DNA of 64,000 nucleotides from Macrotrachela quadricornifera (taxonomy: Eukaryota; Rotifera; Eurotatoria; Philodinida; Philodinidae), in the NCBI GenBank assembly GCA_022393335.1, contig JAJEKB010020399.1, positions 221,174 to 285,173 of the forward strand, written 5' to 3'. Under the pieces are notes generated by a model. The model did not search any database. It was not told the DNA's origin and was given only the letters and a program-made list of their open reading frames with translations. The translations under genes were made by a program, and so were the position numbers. Within the stretch, counting starts at the first letter, position 1, and every line of letters begins with the position of its first letter. Positions 12,678 to 25,523 of this stretch are shown piece by piece.

Positions 12678-13645
12678 GATATCCAAAAGTAGTGGCGGTG
12701 GTACCTTTTTTGCTTACAGAAAGCTCGAACAAATTTTCTTTTTTTATAAAAAGATAGAGCGTCTTTTGCTCTATTTTTCTATGCTATTTGATCACTATTC
12801 ATCTAATATCATAGTAATCAAATTTTGATCAGCACTGTTTTTGTTGACACTTAGCTGGTTATTTTAGATCAAAACGCGTGACGCATTTTGTATTTCATTT
12901 TAACATCGTTTAATACGTTGTATTAAAAAATCAACATATACCACAAGATGTAGCATGAAAAGCTCTACGATTTATTAAACCCTGCTTGTTTTGTAGTTGT
13001 ACTTTTTTCTTTTCAAAACGAGGAAAACTGAGCGACAAAATTTCGAAATTGCGAAAATAGCACCTTGTTTTTGGTAAAAGTTGTATTCGTTTTTTCTCAT
13101 CTCATCTTCTTATTATTTGATCGGTTTCTTAGTAAAGCAAAATACACTACAAGATGCAGCTTGAAAAGCTCTACAATTTCCAAAGAACAACTATAAGAGG
13201 ATGACATAGGAAAAAACGAATACGACTTGTACCAAAAAAAGATCCTATTTTCACAATGTCGACACTTTGCCGCTCAGAGTATTCCTGGTTCTGAAAACAA
13301 AAGAGTGTAATTATAAAATAAGTAGTCCTTTATAAATTGTGCAGCTTTTCATCCTGTATCTTGTGGTATATTTTGATTATTTAATATGACTTGTTGAACG
13401 ACGATAAAATGACAAAATAAAATTCAAAAGTGCTTCATCCGTTAGGATCTAAAATAACCAGCTAAGTGTCAACAAAAACAGTGTTGATCAAAATTTGATT
13501 ACTATGATATTAGATGAATAGTGATCAAATGGCATAGAAAGATAGACCAAAAGACGCTCTATCTTTTTATAAAAAAAGAAAATTTGTTCGAGCTTTCTGT
13601 AAGCAAAAAAGGTACCATCGCCACTACTTTTGGATACCCCTGAGT
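12678..13645. mobile_element. foldback element (long palindrome, about 965 bp)
   Basis: The two halves are diverged reverse complements over nearly the whole length. The left end reads AGGGATATCCAAAAGTAGTG and the right end, reverse-complemented, reads AGGGGTATCCAAAAGTAGTG. Long inner matches include the AAAAAGATAGAGCGTCTTTT and TTAGCTGGTTATTTTAGATC segments. The centre is near 13160. No coding capacity was seen, so it is a non-autonomous element. I could not fix a target duplication. Confidence 0.75.
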
Positions 13646-15188
13646 AGATTCCAATGAGATGTAGAAAACGTTACAAGGACAAATATCCATATGCCTTTTT
13701 TTACAAAGTTATAGGCATTTTACTGAAATTTTAGCTTGTGGTATTGTATGCACTATAAGCAATCAAATAAACGCTATTTCGAACTTAAATAGTGTCCACC
13801 TGAAGATCTACTTGTAACTAGAATATTTCCTTCTTGAAATATTTAATTCTCAAAAAAAAGCATCAGATTCTCGAATCTTTCGTGAAATGTGAAAAGGTTT
13901 TGGTAATTCGATATCTCGTGAAGGGAACATTATTTTTACCTGAAATTTTCAAGACATTATATTACAATATTTAATAAGAATTTCTTCACTATTTTCGTGT
14001 TTCTAATACGTTATTAATAAGTTTATTTTTAACAGTCTAGTATGGTTTTTTTGCAAAACGGCAGAATTAGGAACATGCTAAAATCCGATAAAATTTGACC
14101 CCCTCTCTATTGTCACACCTTTTCAAAATGATTAATTAATTATTTTTTAAATAAATTTTGTATCAATCGATAGAGAAATGTTTACTCTATTCCGGAAAGA
14201 AAAAAATATTTTTCTACAATGTGTACAACTCGAGCTGTGAACGAAATACGAACGATGTTTTTTTTTCCGGCAGAAGTAGGAAGCCTGACTCTATATCGAA
14301 GGAAGAACAAAACAAAGATTGTTTAGCACGCACACGCTTAATTTTATTGCAGCTGTCGTCTTCGATTGGTCTTTTGGAACTACTCTTATTTAATCTACAT
14401 TTCTTGTTGTCAATTCAATTATTTCTTTAGGACTGACATAGTCAAAGGGTTTGGAAACTAAAAAGAAACAAAAATATATTCGATCGATTTGTATACATTT
14501 ATTTTCTTCTTTTTCTTTCTTTTTCTTCTTTCCTATTTGTTTAGTAAATACTATCTGGATATATTTATAGTATTTTATCTGTTTTGTTTTTTTTTCGCCT
14601 AATGATTATGGTTTTCCCATGTATTTGTGCAGTAGCATGGAACAAATCTTAACAAATGGTATACAATATTTTTTTTCATCTACTAAAAATCTTTTAGTTA
14701 TTATTTTATTTTTAGATAAAAATTGTCTTTATAATTGATTAATGAGAAAAACATCCAGATTTCGATTGTTTAGGGGGAGAGTTTAGAACATTGGAATGTC
14801 TTATATATGTTGATTTTTCCAACATATCATCACATGACACACGTTAGTTTTCTTCCAATATATTCTTAGGCACCACATGTTGTCTTTTCTCAAGACATTC
14901 TCATGTATGACACATTGAGTATTTTTGACGTGTTCTTCTGCTATATATACTCTTGAAATTTTCTGTTCTCGTTCTTTATCATTGTCATTCATTTTAAGTT
15001 AAGTGTTCTGCAACGAATTACCATCTGCTATAGTAACTATTGTCTGTTTAAGAAGAAAACTCTTCTTTCCTACCGCCAAGATTAGAAATGTAATAATTAG
15101 ATGCGGTCACTAATGTTTTTCATTATCATCATGACTTGTCTCTGCTCAAAATGGAGATGCTATATAAATCATTTTTTTAGATTTAGAA
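13646..15188. other. intergenic, no gene seen
   Basis: AT-rich sequence with homopolymer T runs. Short open frames at 14158 and 14801 (minus) show no family resemblance. Around 14810-14950 there are imperfect repeats of CCAATATATTCTTAGGCACC-like sequence. Confidence 0.4.
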
Positions 15189-16528
15189 ATGGAATATTGG
15201 CTCGTAGAACCGTTACCACGAACAGGAAATAAACGTCGTATCAAACTTGTCGGTACCGATCTATGGATTGCAGGATCTATCAATAATGTATTCGTTTATC
15301 CGTCTGATTTGGATGTCAACAAATTCAAGGATGCACTTAGTCGTACTCTCTCCTTGTGGCCTCTTGTCGTTGGTCGTTTTTTCTTAGACGACAATAAACA
15401 TTATATAATTGAAATGTCCGATAATGGCATTCCAGTTTCCTTGATCAAGAATAATGATCTTTCATATTGGCCCCGTAATTGGAATGTTGTAATTGACACG
15501 AATTCAAAACAACTTCAACCATATTTGGATGAAGTAAAAACTAAAAACTTGGAAGTTGATTCTCATGATGAATCACTTTTCCGTTTGAAACTCACTCTTC
15601 TTGAGCAAAGTAGATAATGGGTGCAAGTTGGTCACATATCTTAGGAGATGCTGATGCTTTTTCATGTTTTTTAAATACGATGTCACGTTTCTATCAAGGA
15701 ATGGATGAACCTGAATCGAAGCCTAACTTCGAAAGACATTTGGGGTTAACAGATGAAGAAGATGAAACTCTTTTTGATGGTTTAGAAGATTTCTTAGATG
15801 GTGAACAATTGAAAACAAATGATATAAACAATCAAATAGAATATGAGCAAGTCAATATTTGTTTCACTGGAGAACAAGTCACCAAATTACGTGGATTGAT
15901 CGCTAATCAAAATGTAAGTACTCAAGATATTCTAAGTGCTTACATTATTCTTACACTTAATACTCATTGTACACAAAATGATGATAAACTAATTTTACAT
16001 ACAATTACAATGATCAGTTATCGGGGTCTATCCGGTTTGATTGAATCGCCTAATCTTGCTGCGAATGCTGTCTTAATGCCATTATCTGTTCGTTTTAACG
16101 ATCCAAAATCTCTATTAAGTATTGCCCAAACTATTCGTGATTCAATTAATGAATCGCGCAAAGTCGAATCAATTAATCGTTGGGTAGCCACTGCTGCTAA
16201 AGTGATGAGAAAAATAGTGAGTGAGGATCGATTTCCTAAAATGTCAATTTCTAATGATCGAATTGTGGTTAATTCAAACTTTCGATTTGATTGGGCAAAT
16301 CTTGTTGATTTTGGTCATACAGACAAATGTCGATTTTATACAACATGGACTAGTGCATTGTATCTTCGTATATTTCGACTTAATCCAGAATATGATGGCA
16401 TTCAGTGGAAGGCTAGAGATAAAAAAAGAGTTGAAGTAGCCTTTCGTATTGAAAAGGACAAGAAGGAAAAATTTATTAAGGCATACAGAGAAGATATTGA
16501 CAATGATTTTGTTAATGTTCAGTTATAA
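15189..16528 (+). pseudogene. BAHD-like acyltransferase (PF02458 type) with one frameshift
   Basis: Two open frames, 15189-15617 and 15617-16528, abut in different frames and together give about 445 residues, the usual length of the family. The N-part (MEYWLVEPLPRTGNKRRIKL, and the LSRTLSLWPLVVGRF segment) fits the BAHD N-terminus. The C-part starts with the catalytic HxxxD motif as SHILGD (about 15634). The structural DFGWG motif is reduced to VDFGHT (about 16308). BAHD enzymes transfer acyl groups from acyl-CoA to alcohols or amines and are typical of plants and fungi, so transfer from a non-animal source is likely. The shift falls just before the HxxxD motif, so this is either a young pseudogene or a base-calling error. 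The substrate is unknown. Confidence 0.7.
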
Positions 16529-17950
16529 AAATAAATCACGCATCTTCCCTTGTCCTTAAAATCGACGATTAATCGCGACATATCGTGATATTATAGTCGA
16601 TTTTTATTTTTTATTCACTCATATTCTATTCAATTTCATGTATGTATAACTAGTTTTTTATCCTAGACAAGACCTCTTATTGTTGTTTTATTGTTACAAA
16701 TTATATTATTAAAACGGGAATAAACATGCGCATGCAAATTACATAGTTAAATGAAACGCTATTCGAAGAAAACAAAACGTTGATACGTAGTACCCCTACA
16801 AATAGTCACAAGTCTTTACGGACATCACAAATAGCCTAACTCAACTATCTGCTGGCTACGTGAGCAGGAAAAATTCCTAGATTTGAAATTGTACAAGTCT
16901 AGTCTGTACCAAGATGAAGGTAGTTTTTGAATCTGTGACATGTCAAACTGCAGTTATTAACAGACAACGTTTTCTAACTTCCTAACATACAACGAGGCCT
17001 TCGACTTTTTGAAAATATTTTTAAAGAGGTTAATAGAATAGATAGGGTAGTTAACGTATTATTTGCTATTAAGAGACTGCGCATACGCACAAAAGTAAAG
17101 TGACGAAAGACAACGCAGGAAGAGTTTCCGAGAAAGAATTTTATTTTATAATTGAGAAAAACTCATTTTTCTTAGTAGAAAAAGTTTTTTGAATTATGAT
17201 GAACACAAAAATAAGGGCACAAAGATCTAAAGAACGATTTTGATCAGTTAGGAAAACAATCACTGATTCATGTCATGAGTAATTCTTGATCTCGAAAGAT
17301 TTTCAAAGTCATAATGAGAGACAGAGCACTAATTGATAAGTTTATCACACCTCTCTCAAATTGTCAATACAGCACTTTTTCAATCTCAGATATCTATTGT
17401 ATAGTTTAAGTGGATATCCACATATAGCTGAACATTTTACACTAAATCAGTAGGTATTTATACCAGATGTTAGGTGGAAGATATCAATAGATAATATCTT
17501 TGGAAAAATCTCATCATTTATTACATCGAGATAAAAAGAAATGAAAAGGAGAATATATAACTATAGTGAATGGTACATACATATATGTGAGGAACTAACA
17601 AATGGATAATTCCAACCATATCATTTCATCTTATGGTACATCTAAAGCACAAGCCAAAACAATATCTAAGCACTTAGAAAAATATGTTTTGATAATAGTA
17701 ATTAAAAAGATATAATTAGTTCATGATTATGTGCAGATGAATCAAAATATGTTCATAAAAAATGTTTAGTTAACTGTCGATCATTATTGTATTTTTATTT
17801 TGAAATCTTGAAATATTTATTGGTATTATTCTCACTATAATAGTTATAAGGAAAATAGTAGAACACCATTCAAAGAAATTATTTTGATTTAAGACAAGGA
17901 GCAAAAACATATATTGTCAAAGATTTACTAAATATTAATTATTCAAATTT
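16529..17950. other. intergenic, no gene seen
   Basis: AT-rich, with no sustained open frame or recognisable family. A few small local inverted repeats occur. Confidence 0.4.
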
Positions 17951-17954
17951 CCAG

Positions 17955-18859
17955 GACATCCATGGGTGGTCGGATCCTGTTGGATCTGCAGGTCAGATTG
18001 AATCTCCAGAGTATCTTCTGTCAAAATAGGTGATGTTGATGGTGATGGCAACAAATATTTGATAGTAACTAATTGCGATGACAATACTGTTAGTGTTGTA
18101 TTTGACGATAGAGATGGAAGGTTCACTAATAGCACTAGCTTTAATGTTGGTAAAAATTTATCATCAGCAGTTTTAAGTGATTTTATCTATGATACGAGAG
18201 TAGATCTAACAGTAACCAGCCATGTCGACAACACCGTTAGTATATTTTGCAATAGTGAAAGCAGATTGCTCAATTCTTATATCATAATTTCAGTTGGCAG
18301 AGGACTATCTGCAATCACAATGCTTGACTTGAATTAGGATAATCATCCAGATTTGGCAGTAACCAACTTTGACGATAGCAATGTCAGTATTATGTTCGGA
18401 AGTAAAGATGAATTTTTTCGTAGTCTAAAAACTAGCATGACTAGTCATCATCCATCTTCTGTGACAGCAGGTCATTTAAATAAGGATGGCAAAGGTTACC
18501 TTATAGTGAGCAATCGAAATAATAATTCTATCAGCGTACTGCTTGGAAATATGTACAAACTTTTTATGACTCAAACAGAATAACCGGTTGACAGAAGACC
18601 AACTTCTCTTATATCAAATGATTTCAATAACGATAGAAGGTTAGATCTGGCGGTGACCAATCAAAAAGACAATGTCATTAGTATATTGCTTGGTAATGGA
18701 CATGGTTCATTTCAATCTCGATCTACAGTTGGCAACAATTCTACTGCTTCAGTATCAAATGATATTGATGGAAATAGAAGATTAAACCTTGCTGTCATCG
18801 ACGAACTTTCTGATGATGTATCTATTTTATTAAATCAATGTGGATTAGTTCATGACTGA
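17955..18859 (+). pseudogene. FG-GAP/VCBS-like repeat protein, decayed
   Basis: Four to five repeats of about 45 residues follow the pattern D-x-N-x-D-x-x-x-D-L-x-V-T-N...D-N-x-V-S-I-L-L-G (for example KIGDVDGDGNKYLIVTN, HPDLAVTNFDDSNVSIMFG, RRLDLAVTNQKDNVISILLG). These are Ca-binding beta-propeller-type repeats common in bdelloid extracellular proteins. The frame is broken by stops at about 18336 (TAG) and 18582 (TAA), and there is no start codon or signal peptide in front. The last block ends VSILLNQCGLVHD before a stop. Only a C-terminal fragment remains. Confidence 0.7.
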
Positions 18860-19420
18860 ATTTTTTTAATTCGAATATTGCTTTTTTTTTACATTTAAAT
18901 TTTATTTTAGTTCATTTTCAAAAAATGATCTTTCATTAGATATATGCATAGACAAATAATTCGACTTTTTTTTCTAATATAAAATCCCAATAATGGATGC
19001 TTATAAATAAACATTTCCAGATAATAATTGACTCTTACAAAACTGCCAGGAGTTTCGTATATGATGTACAAAACTTTTTGACCGACTTCCAAACTATCAA
19101 AAGTTCTCTATGAAAATTTTGATGCCACTAAACTTAAAATCGCTTCATAAAACAGTACCAAACCTTAAATATTCATTGTAAAACTTCCTTTTTTAATAGC
19201 GAAGTTTTATTTATAATTCTCCTCTCTGATGGAAAGAGCTATATGAAGTTTAAAAATGCTTAAAATTTTCCAGTTTGTTTAAACTATAATGGTGTCACAC
19301 GTTCACCGATGATATAGTGCGATGCTGCACATTTACGAATACGTTTATATTATATCGTTTTATTATTTCTTTCTCGTTAATATCGTTACTCTCGCTTTGT
19401 TTCTGCTGATCCATTATATA
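18860..19420. other. intergenic, no gene seen
   Basis: Short frames on both strands have no recognisable content. Confidence 0.35.
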
Positions 19421-19862
19421 TATATGTCGTGTCGAAGTTACAACTTCGACAAAATGAATCATCGAGATTTTCTCAAACATGAAAAATATAGATTCAACTG
19501 TGTTCAAATTATTATTATTTATATTTTCACACGTTCATGAATAATGATAGCATCAGTTACATAAGACTTTTGCTTGTTTACATTTACATCTGTTTGTTTT
19601 ACAGCCTCTTTTACAATCATAGTTCAACATTCTTTGACCATAAGTAATACTTTGAAGTCTAACAATTTCGCGCAATGATTTTGGTGCGTCAATGGGAACA
19701 TCTTTCAAAAATAATATTATGGGACATGGTGCTTTGAATAATTGACTATAAGAATAATAACCAAATAGAATACCATTTGCTATACCTAATTGATATTTAC
19801 CATGTTTAACATTTATTATAATATACATTTTTGTCGAAGCAGTAACTTCGATATAACATATA
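19421..19862. mobile_element. small inverted-repeat element derived from a Ginger-type transposon
   Basis: Left arm 19421-19456 and right arm 19825-19862 are imperfect inverted repeats built on TCGAAGTTAC..CTTCGACAAAA. Each arm is itself a short palindrome (GTCGAAGTT..AACTTCGAC). Between them lies a minus-strand remnant of an integrase tail, which suggests a deletion derivative. The target duplication is not certain. Confidence 0.45.
19553..19828 (-). pseudogene. Ginger/KRBA2-type integrase C-terminal fragment (Cys-rich)
   Basis: The 91-residue frame reads KHGKYQLGIANGILFGYYS, then SLREIVRLQS, then CKRGCKTNRCKCKQAKVLCN. The Cys-rich tail (C-x3-C-x4-C-x-C-x6-C) after a short beta domain matches the tail seen after the integrase core in Ginger-type transposons and their domesticated relatives (KRBA2/SCAND3-like). 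The integrase core is absent, so this is a fragment and not a working gene. Confidence 0.55.
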
Positions 19863-21320
19863 CATGTGATTAGTTCATTTTAAAAGAAGCAATAAAAGAT
19901 TGTGTGTATGCTTGCACACACATACTTAAAATTTCATCTAACGCATCATTAACAACCTACGTTGCATATACGCGTTAGTATTTCCTTATATCAGGGAAAG
20001 AATGCAAAGGAAAGACAAAATTGTGCAGTATGATGTGATAAAAAAAAGCCTACATGAAAGACATTTATCCTCACTCATCTTACTACCACGTGCATGCAGT
20101 AGCACGGTTCATTGATTCACCTAAATATTAATTCGAAAAAACTCTAATAACTTTACTATAAATTAAGATGCGAAGTAACCCATTTTCTACATATACACGT
20201 CCACGTAACACGATACTTCAAGTATAAATAGTTGCTTCAGAATTTCAAATCACCGTTTATGTCACTCTGAAGAGCAAACTTGCAAGTGTAAGAAAATATT
20301 TTTTATTATTCGACAAAAATTGTTTCTGTGAGCCTATAAAATATGTACATTAAGCATTAATTCCAACATTGCACAGCACAATGTGTTCTATCTCACTTTG
20401 AAGCTGTCCTGGAAACTCAACATAAAGCTTCGAACTCCTCCATAAAATGATAAGAACTAATTATTTAAATAAAAGCAGAAAAACTGAACATCTAATTTCT
20501 ATAGCTAACTCCTCCTTAAAGAATTGAATTATTGTTTAAGTAGAACTCCATTTTAGCACAATAATACTTTTATCGATTAGATTGAGGATCTTTGGTGAGA
20601 AATTAAACGTACCTTGAGGAAAATCGTTCTCTGATGACATTAAGAAAAATTTAGACATAATATCAGTATAAGTAAGATGCAATCGTCTTTTTTTTTCAAA
20701 GAGTATATGATTGACTCTAGCTATTTTTTTTTGGATCGGATTTCTAAACTATATCTACTTTTCGTTTTCGCGATAGTAATTATTCAATATAGAAGAGAAT
20801 AGATACTCAGATCAGAGTCCAAAAACGAACCACCTTTTTGAAAATGCCGTCGAACCGAATCGAATGAATCCTGATTTAATTCTATTTCCGTACATCGTTT
20901 CGTTTTCTCTTCATAACAATTATACATAATGCAACCCTGACGATTAGTCTGCTATATCAGACGAGAATATTTAATTTTTTTTCTTTTTTCTCTATTTGTT
21001 TCATTGTGCAGAGAAAATATCAACGCTTGTTTATTGGAAGAATCCGTTGTGAGCTCACCATTAAGTTACGCGTAACAGATATTGAAATATTTGTTGCAGT
21101 TTAAGTACAGTAACGATTTATACGTTAAAGTTTATCTTTTCATACAGATGTAATATACAATTTGAATGGAATTTAAAAAGCTTTTTTTTATTGACATTAG
21201 ATAAAATCTACACTAGGCTGAACCGAACCGAATCTTAACTGGCTCTCGAAAAACAAAATCAAACCGAATCGAACCGAACTCAAACTAACAAGAGTCGGTT
21301 CGATTCGGGTTCTGACTTAG
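19863..21320. other. intergenic and probable 5' region/intron of the ART-NHL gene
   Basis: There is no clear exon. AACCGAATCGAA-type repeats occur at about 20850 and 21219-21310, and a TGTGTGTATGCTTGCACACA hairpin near 19900. The missing first exon of the ART-NHL gene should be in or before this stretch, but I could not identify it. Confidence 0.35.
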
Positions 21321-22838
21321 ATCATTCACCAAACGTTGAAAACATCGACAGAGTGACTACAATACAATTCAATAATGACAGTGATATTACAGTTGTGTGG
21401 TTAGATGAAGAAGCGATAGATTCAACGTCACTTAATTCAAAAATTACGATTGATATGTTCAAGAAAATATGCGGCAATAATTACAAATTATACAACTGTG
21501 TAGACTTATTTCTTATAGAAATTGAAAGAATGGCTAAAACAATGAAACTCCTAGTTATCATGTCGGGAGTATTTGCAAAGATTATATTACCAAAATTATC
21601 TGTATCTTTGTTACGAGAACTCTCGTCAATAATAATATTTTGTGAGGATTACGATGACCATAAGGATCTACTTAATACGTGTCGAAAAATAGTTGCTATT
21701 TGTACTGATAACCATTCATTAAAAGAAACTATTGAAAATGAACTATATCTATCAACAGACTTCGTTATTATGGATCAAAATTTAACACCTATATTTAGTT
21801 TAAAAGAAAATTTTCAAGAATTTCTATGGTATCAACTCCATATAGAAGTATTAAAAAACTATTCATGTTCTAGCAAAGATCGACAAAATATGCTTAGTGA
21901 ATCTTTGAAATATTATTGGAAGAATGATATACAAAAGGAAAATATTAAACAATTTGAAGATACATATAAGCCTGAGAAAGCAATTGAATGGTATACAAGA
22001 GATAGCTTCCTTTATCGACTAGTAAATAAGGCACTTCGATCTTTAGATATTGGAAAAATTAATATATTTCGACCTTATATCAAAGATTTATGTAAACAGT
22101 TGGAACAGTTACGTAATCAAAATAAATCGGATAAATCATTAACGGTTTTTCGAGGGCATGGAAATATGACAAGCTGCCAATTAGATCAAATAAGAAAAAA
22201 TAAGGGTGCTTTGATATCATTCAATGGATTTTTATCGACCTCAATTAATTATAATGTCGCAGTGATGTTTGCTGGATCTACATCAACACATGAAGAATCA
22301 GCCATATTTGAAATTAAAATGAACTATAATTTAGGAAATGTTGTATTTGCAGATATTTCTCAATTTTCCAATATGCCAGCTGAAGAGGAAGTTTTGTTTA
22401 GCCTCTGTTCTGTATTTGAGATCGTTAGTGTTGAGCGTGATGACAACAATCAATTGTGGAAAATTGTAATGTGTGCATCAGATATAAATACCCTCAATCT
22501 TCCAGATTATTTTAAAAAGAAGACCATTGAAAAGCAACAAGAAATTGAACCGCATATATCTTTAGAAATAGATCCTCAAATGGGTGAAACAACGATGCGA
22601 AAATTAAACAGTAAAATAGACACCAAAGTGACGATCAAGAAGAAACCTCATTATCTGTTTTGTTTTATGAATCTTTTCACGAAACACAGGTATATTAAAA
22701 TAGCATCCATTACAATTTTTTGTACCATCGTAATCGTCTTATCTATAACTTTAAGTCGCTATTATCAATCGAAATATCAATTACCAAACGCAAATAACTG
22801 CACACATGCAAATTGCACGACAGCTAACACAACAACAG
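21321..22838 (+). CDS. ADP-ribosyltransferase-TM-NHL protein, exon with ART domain
   Basis: A likely acceptor (tgacttag) ends at 21320. The exon has no ATG before codon MFKK (about 21455), so the start lies in an unseen upstream exon. Residues are: an N-terminal bdelloid-type domain (DITVVWLDEE..VIMSG); an ART catalytic domain with the R-S-E series as VFRGH, GFLSTS and PAEEEVLF; and a single transmembrane helix (ITIFCTIVIVLSITL, about 22710). ART enzymes move ADP-ribose from NAD to proteins, here arginine-type by the ExE motif. The exon ends at 22838 before GTAATA, and the next exon at 23655 continues in phase, giving NTTTVKNGMTVAGG. The NHL part would lie on the other side of the membrane from ART. 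All catalytic motifs are kept. Confidence 0.8.
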
Positions 22839-23654
22839 GTAATATTCATTTACATTCGATGATCTGCAGAAGAGCATCGAAAATAGAAGTACCATAAAAC
22901 ATGCGAGTGATTCGATATTTAGTTTCAGCGTTTCTACGATCCTTGCTTTAGGACGTACATGACAGAGTTATTTTCTTATGTGAATTTGCGGCAAAATCTA
23001 TCAGCAAGGTAAGAATATATCAGTTAATGGCATTACTGATTGTTCTACAGCCGACCAAATTCTCGTATGCCGTCAACCTTATATATGTGTCCATGATGGA
23101 TAACTACTTTTTACCGAAAACTATTTGGATATTTACATGACTTATGTACATACGCCACTCACTTCGTACACATAACTAACCATACTGAGATCAATATCCG
23201 AATTGATCAGAAGTTCTGTAGAACTGCACCTTTACTAGAGTACAATCCATTTAAGTGTAATAACTTTTTACTTAAAGTTTCTTTTGAGAATGTATCGATT
23301 ATAGTATTTTAGTACATTGTAGTATCTATCGGAAAAGCATGTTGCATGCTACTATCATTATCTAACTGATTATAAATTGTGCTCGTCTCATTGATTGTCC
23401 TCGAATGATGTGGTGCCTATAGTCCCCACAAGTTTTCACGAGAAACATGAAGACGACAAAGTTTCTATGAGCTTAAATTATTGTGGCATAGCTTAAGATC
23501 ATACTTGCATAATGATCATACATCGTTTAACTCAAGTACGAAAAATGTGGATTGATAAATGCTCTTACAGAAAATAATCAGTTCTTTTACTGAAGACATT
23601 GAATAATGAAATAATGTATTTAAAGGAAAGATTTATAAACTTAGTTTTTTTCAG

Positions 23655-24535
23655 TAAAAAATGGAATGACAGTTGCTGGTGGCCACGGACCAGGTAATGC
23701 GACAAATCAACTGAGCATTCCCTATGGTATCTTTGTTGATGATGATCAAACGATAGTGATCGCTGACTGGGGTAATGATCGTATTATGCAATGGAAATTA
23801 AATGATGCCTATGGAGAAGTTGTTGCTGGTGGTCATGGTACAGGAAGTCGATTAGATCAATTGAAAGGTCCATCTGATGTGTTGATCGACAAAGAGACAG
23901 ATAGTCTCATTATTTGTGATCGATGGAATCGACGAGTGGTAAAATGGGCTCGTCGTACTGGAGCCACTCAAGGAGAAATACTTATTAGCGACATTTTCTG
24001 TGCTGGATTGGGTATGGATAATCAAAAATATCTGTATGTCTCTGATACTGAGAACGATGAAATCAGAAAATACAAAATAGGAGACATGAATGGAACTATT
24101 GTGGCTGGTGGCCATGGCAATGGCAATAACGTAAATCAACTCGGTAATCCGTATTATTTCTTTATTGATCAACAACAAAATGTCTATGTATCAGACAGTG
24201 ACAATCATCGCATAGTGAAATGGATTAAAGAAGCAGATAAAGGTATTGTCGTTGCTGGAGGTCAAGACTTACGAAATGCTACGATACCATTGTCAACACC
24301 TCAAGGATTGTTCGTTGATACATCAGGTAATATCTATGTGGTTGATAGTCGAAATGATCAAGTAATGCGCTGGTCTAATGACACGACAAGTGGCACCGTT
24401 ATTGCAGGTGGAAATGGGCAAGGAAGTAAGGCGAATCAATTCAACGTTCCTGATGATTTATTCATTGATCGGTACGGAAATTTATATGTTGTCGATACTG
24501 GAAATAATCGTATTCAACGATTCACAATTGAGTAG
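23655..24535 (+). CDS. NHL beta-propeller domain, last exon of the ART-TM-NHL gene
   Basis: After an 816-nt intron (22839-23654, ending tttttttcag) the frame gives about 290 residues with six or so NHL repeats of the form (T/I)VAGGHGxGxxxNQLxxPxGxFVD...IYVVDxxNxRIxRW. The same repeat type is fused to ART domains or occurs alone in bdelloid surface and secreted proteins. It folds as a six-bladed propeller used for protein or ligand binding. The frame is intact to the TAG at 24533-24535. Splice phase (1 nt + 2 nt) and the usual VKNGMTVAGG opening support joining it to the ART exon, but it could be a separate gene. Confidence 0.8.
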
Positions 24536-25520
24536 ATTCTTTTAAATGCATAGCATATTTATTACATTCGAATTTATATCTATCGTATAAGAAAGACTGT
24601 CCGATGATACTAAGTAATGAATGAAGCGAAAAATAAAAAAATGAAAGTCTTAATCTCAAATAACTATACTTTTTGTTACAAATATGTAATATAAAATAAC
24701 TTGAACAATTTAATAAATAGTATGGATAAATCACTCTAAGATCAGAAGATAAGATCGGGCATTCGAAATAAAAGGATCATTACCACATATGAAAGTAATG
24801 TATAGAGATTGGAATGATACAGCCCAGGTCTTCGTAATCCAATTTACCAGATAATCGTCACTGATTTATTCTGATATGAGGAACAGCTATAAAAATTTTT
24901 CTTAACATGAAAACAATTATAGAATTTTTTCATATAGTATCTCGATGACTATAGACTGAATTTACCAGATAAGTGACTTAGAAAAGAAGAAAAATGAATT
25001 ATCACATAGACGTAACAAAATGAGAGTGCTGTTTACCATATAAAAGAAATAAAGTTTATTTGATTGATATTGTTGTAATTCTGCATGATCGAGTTGTAAT
25101 GAAATGAAATGGTTATCTTTGTTTGTTTGTGTCATTCTCAATGCCTTTTTCTATCTCTCCATATGAATTCTTTTTTCTCTAATGAAAAAGAGTACTATGT
25201 CAATTAGGACGTCATTTGTGTGCTATTTTTGAATAAAAACTACCAACATCATGTTTTTTTTTAATTTTTAATTGTTTTTTTTCTCATCTCGAACTCGTAC
25301 ACTTGATTTCGACATATTAGAGGAATATAACTATTAAAAATCAATATTTGACAGCAAATTTATTTTTGTTCATTGAAAAGGTAAAAATTTATAATGAAAA
25401 TAAAATAAAATGATATCTACTTTTTCAACAATATGACATTTGATTGAACTTATTCGAATACATGATGTTTACTTTGTACGTGTGATAAAGAAATGTTTTA
25501 ACATTAACTGGAATGATGTA
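24536..25520. other. convergent intergenic region, no gene seen
   Basis: This lies between the plus-strand ART-NHL gene and the minus-strand ART-TPR gene. It is AT-rich and I see no exon. Confidence 0.4.
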
Positions 25521-25523
25521 CTT

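Noticed and set aside
14158..14430. 90-codon open frame
   Set aside because: No ATG, biased Leu/Phe tail, no family resemblance; probably chance.
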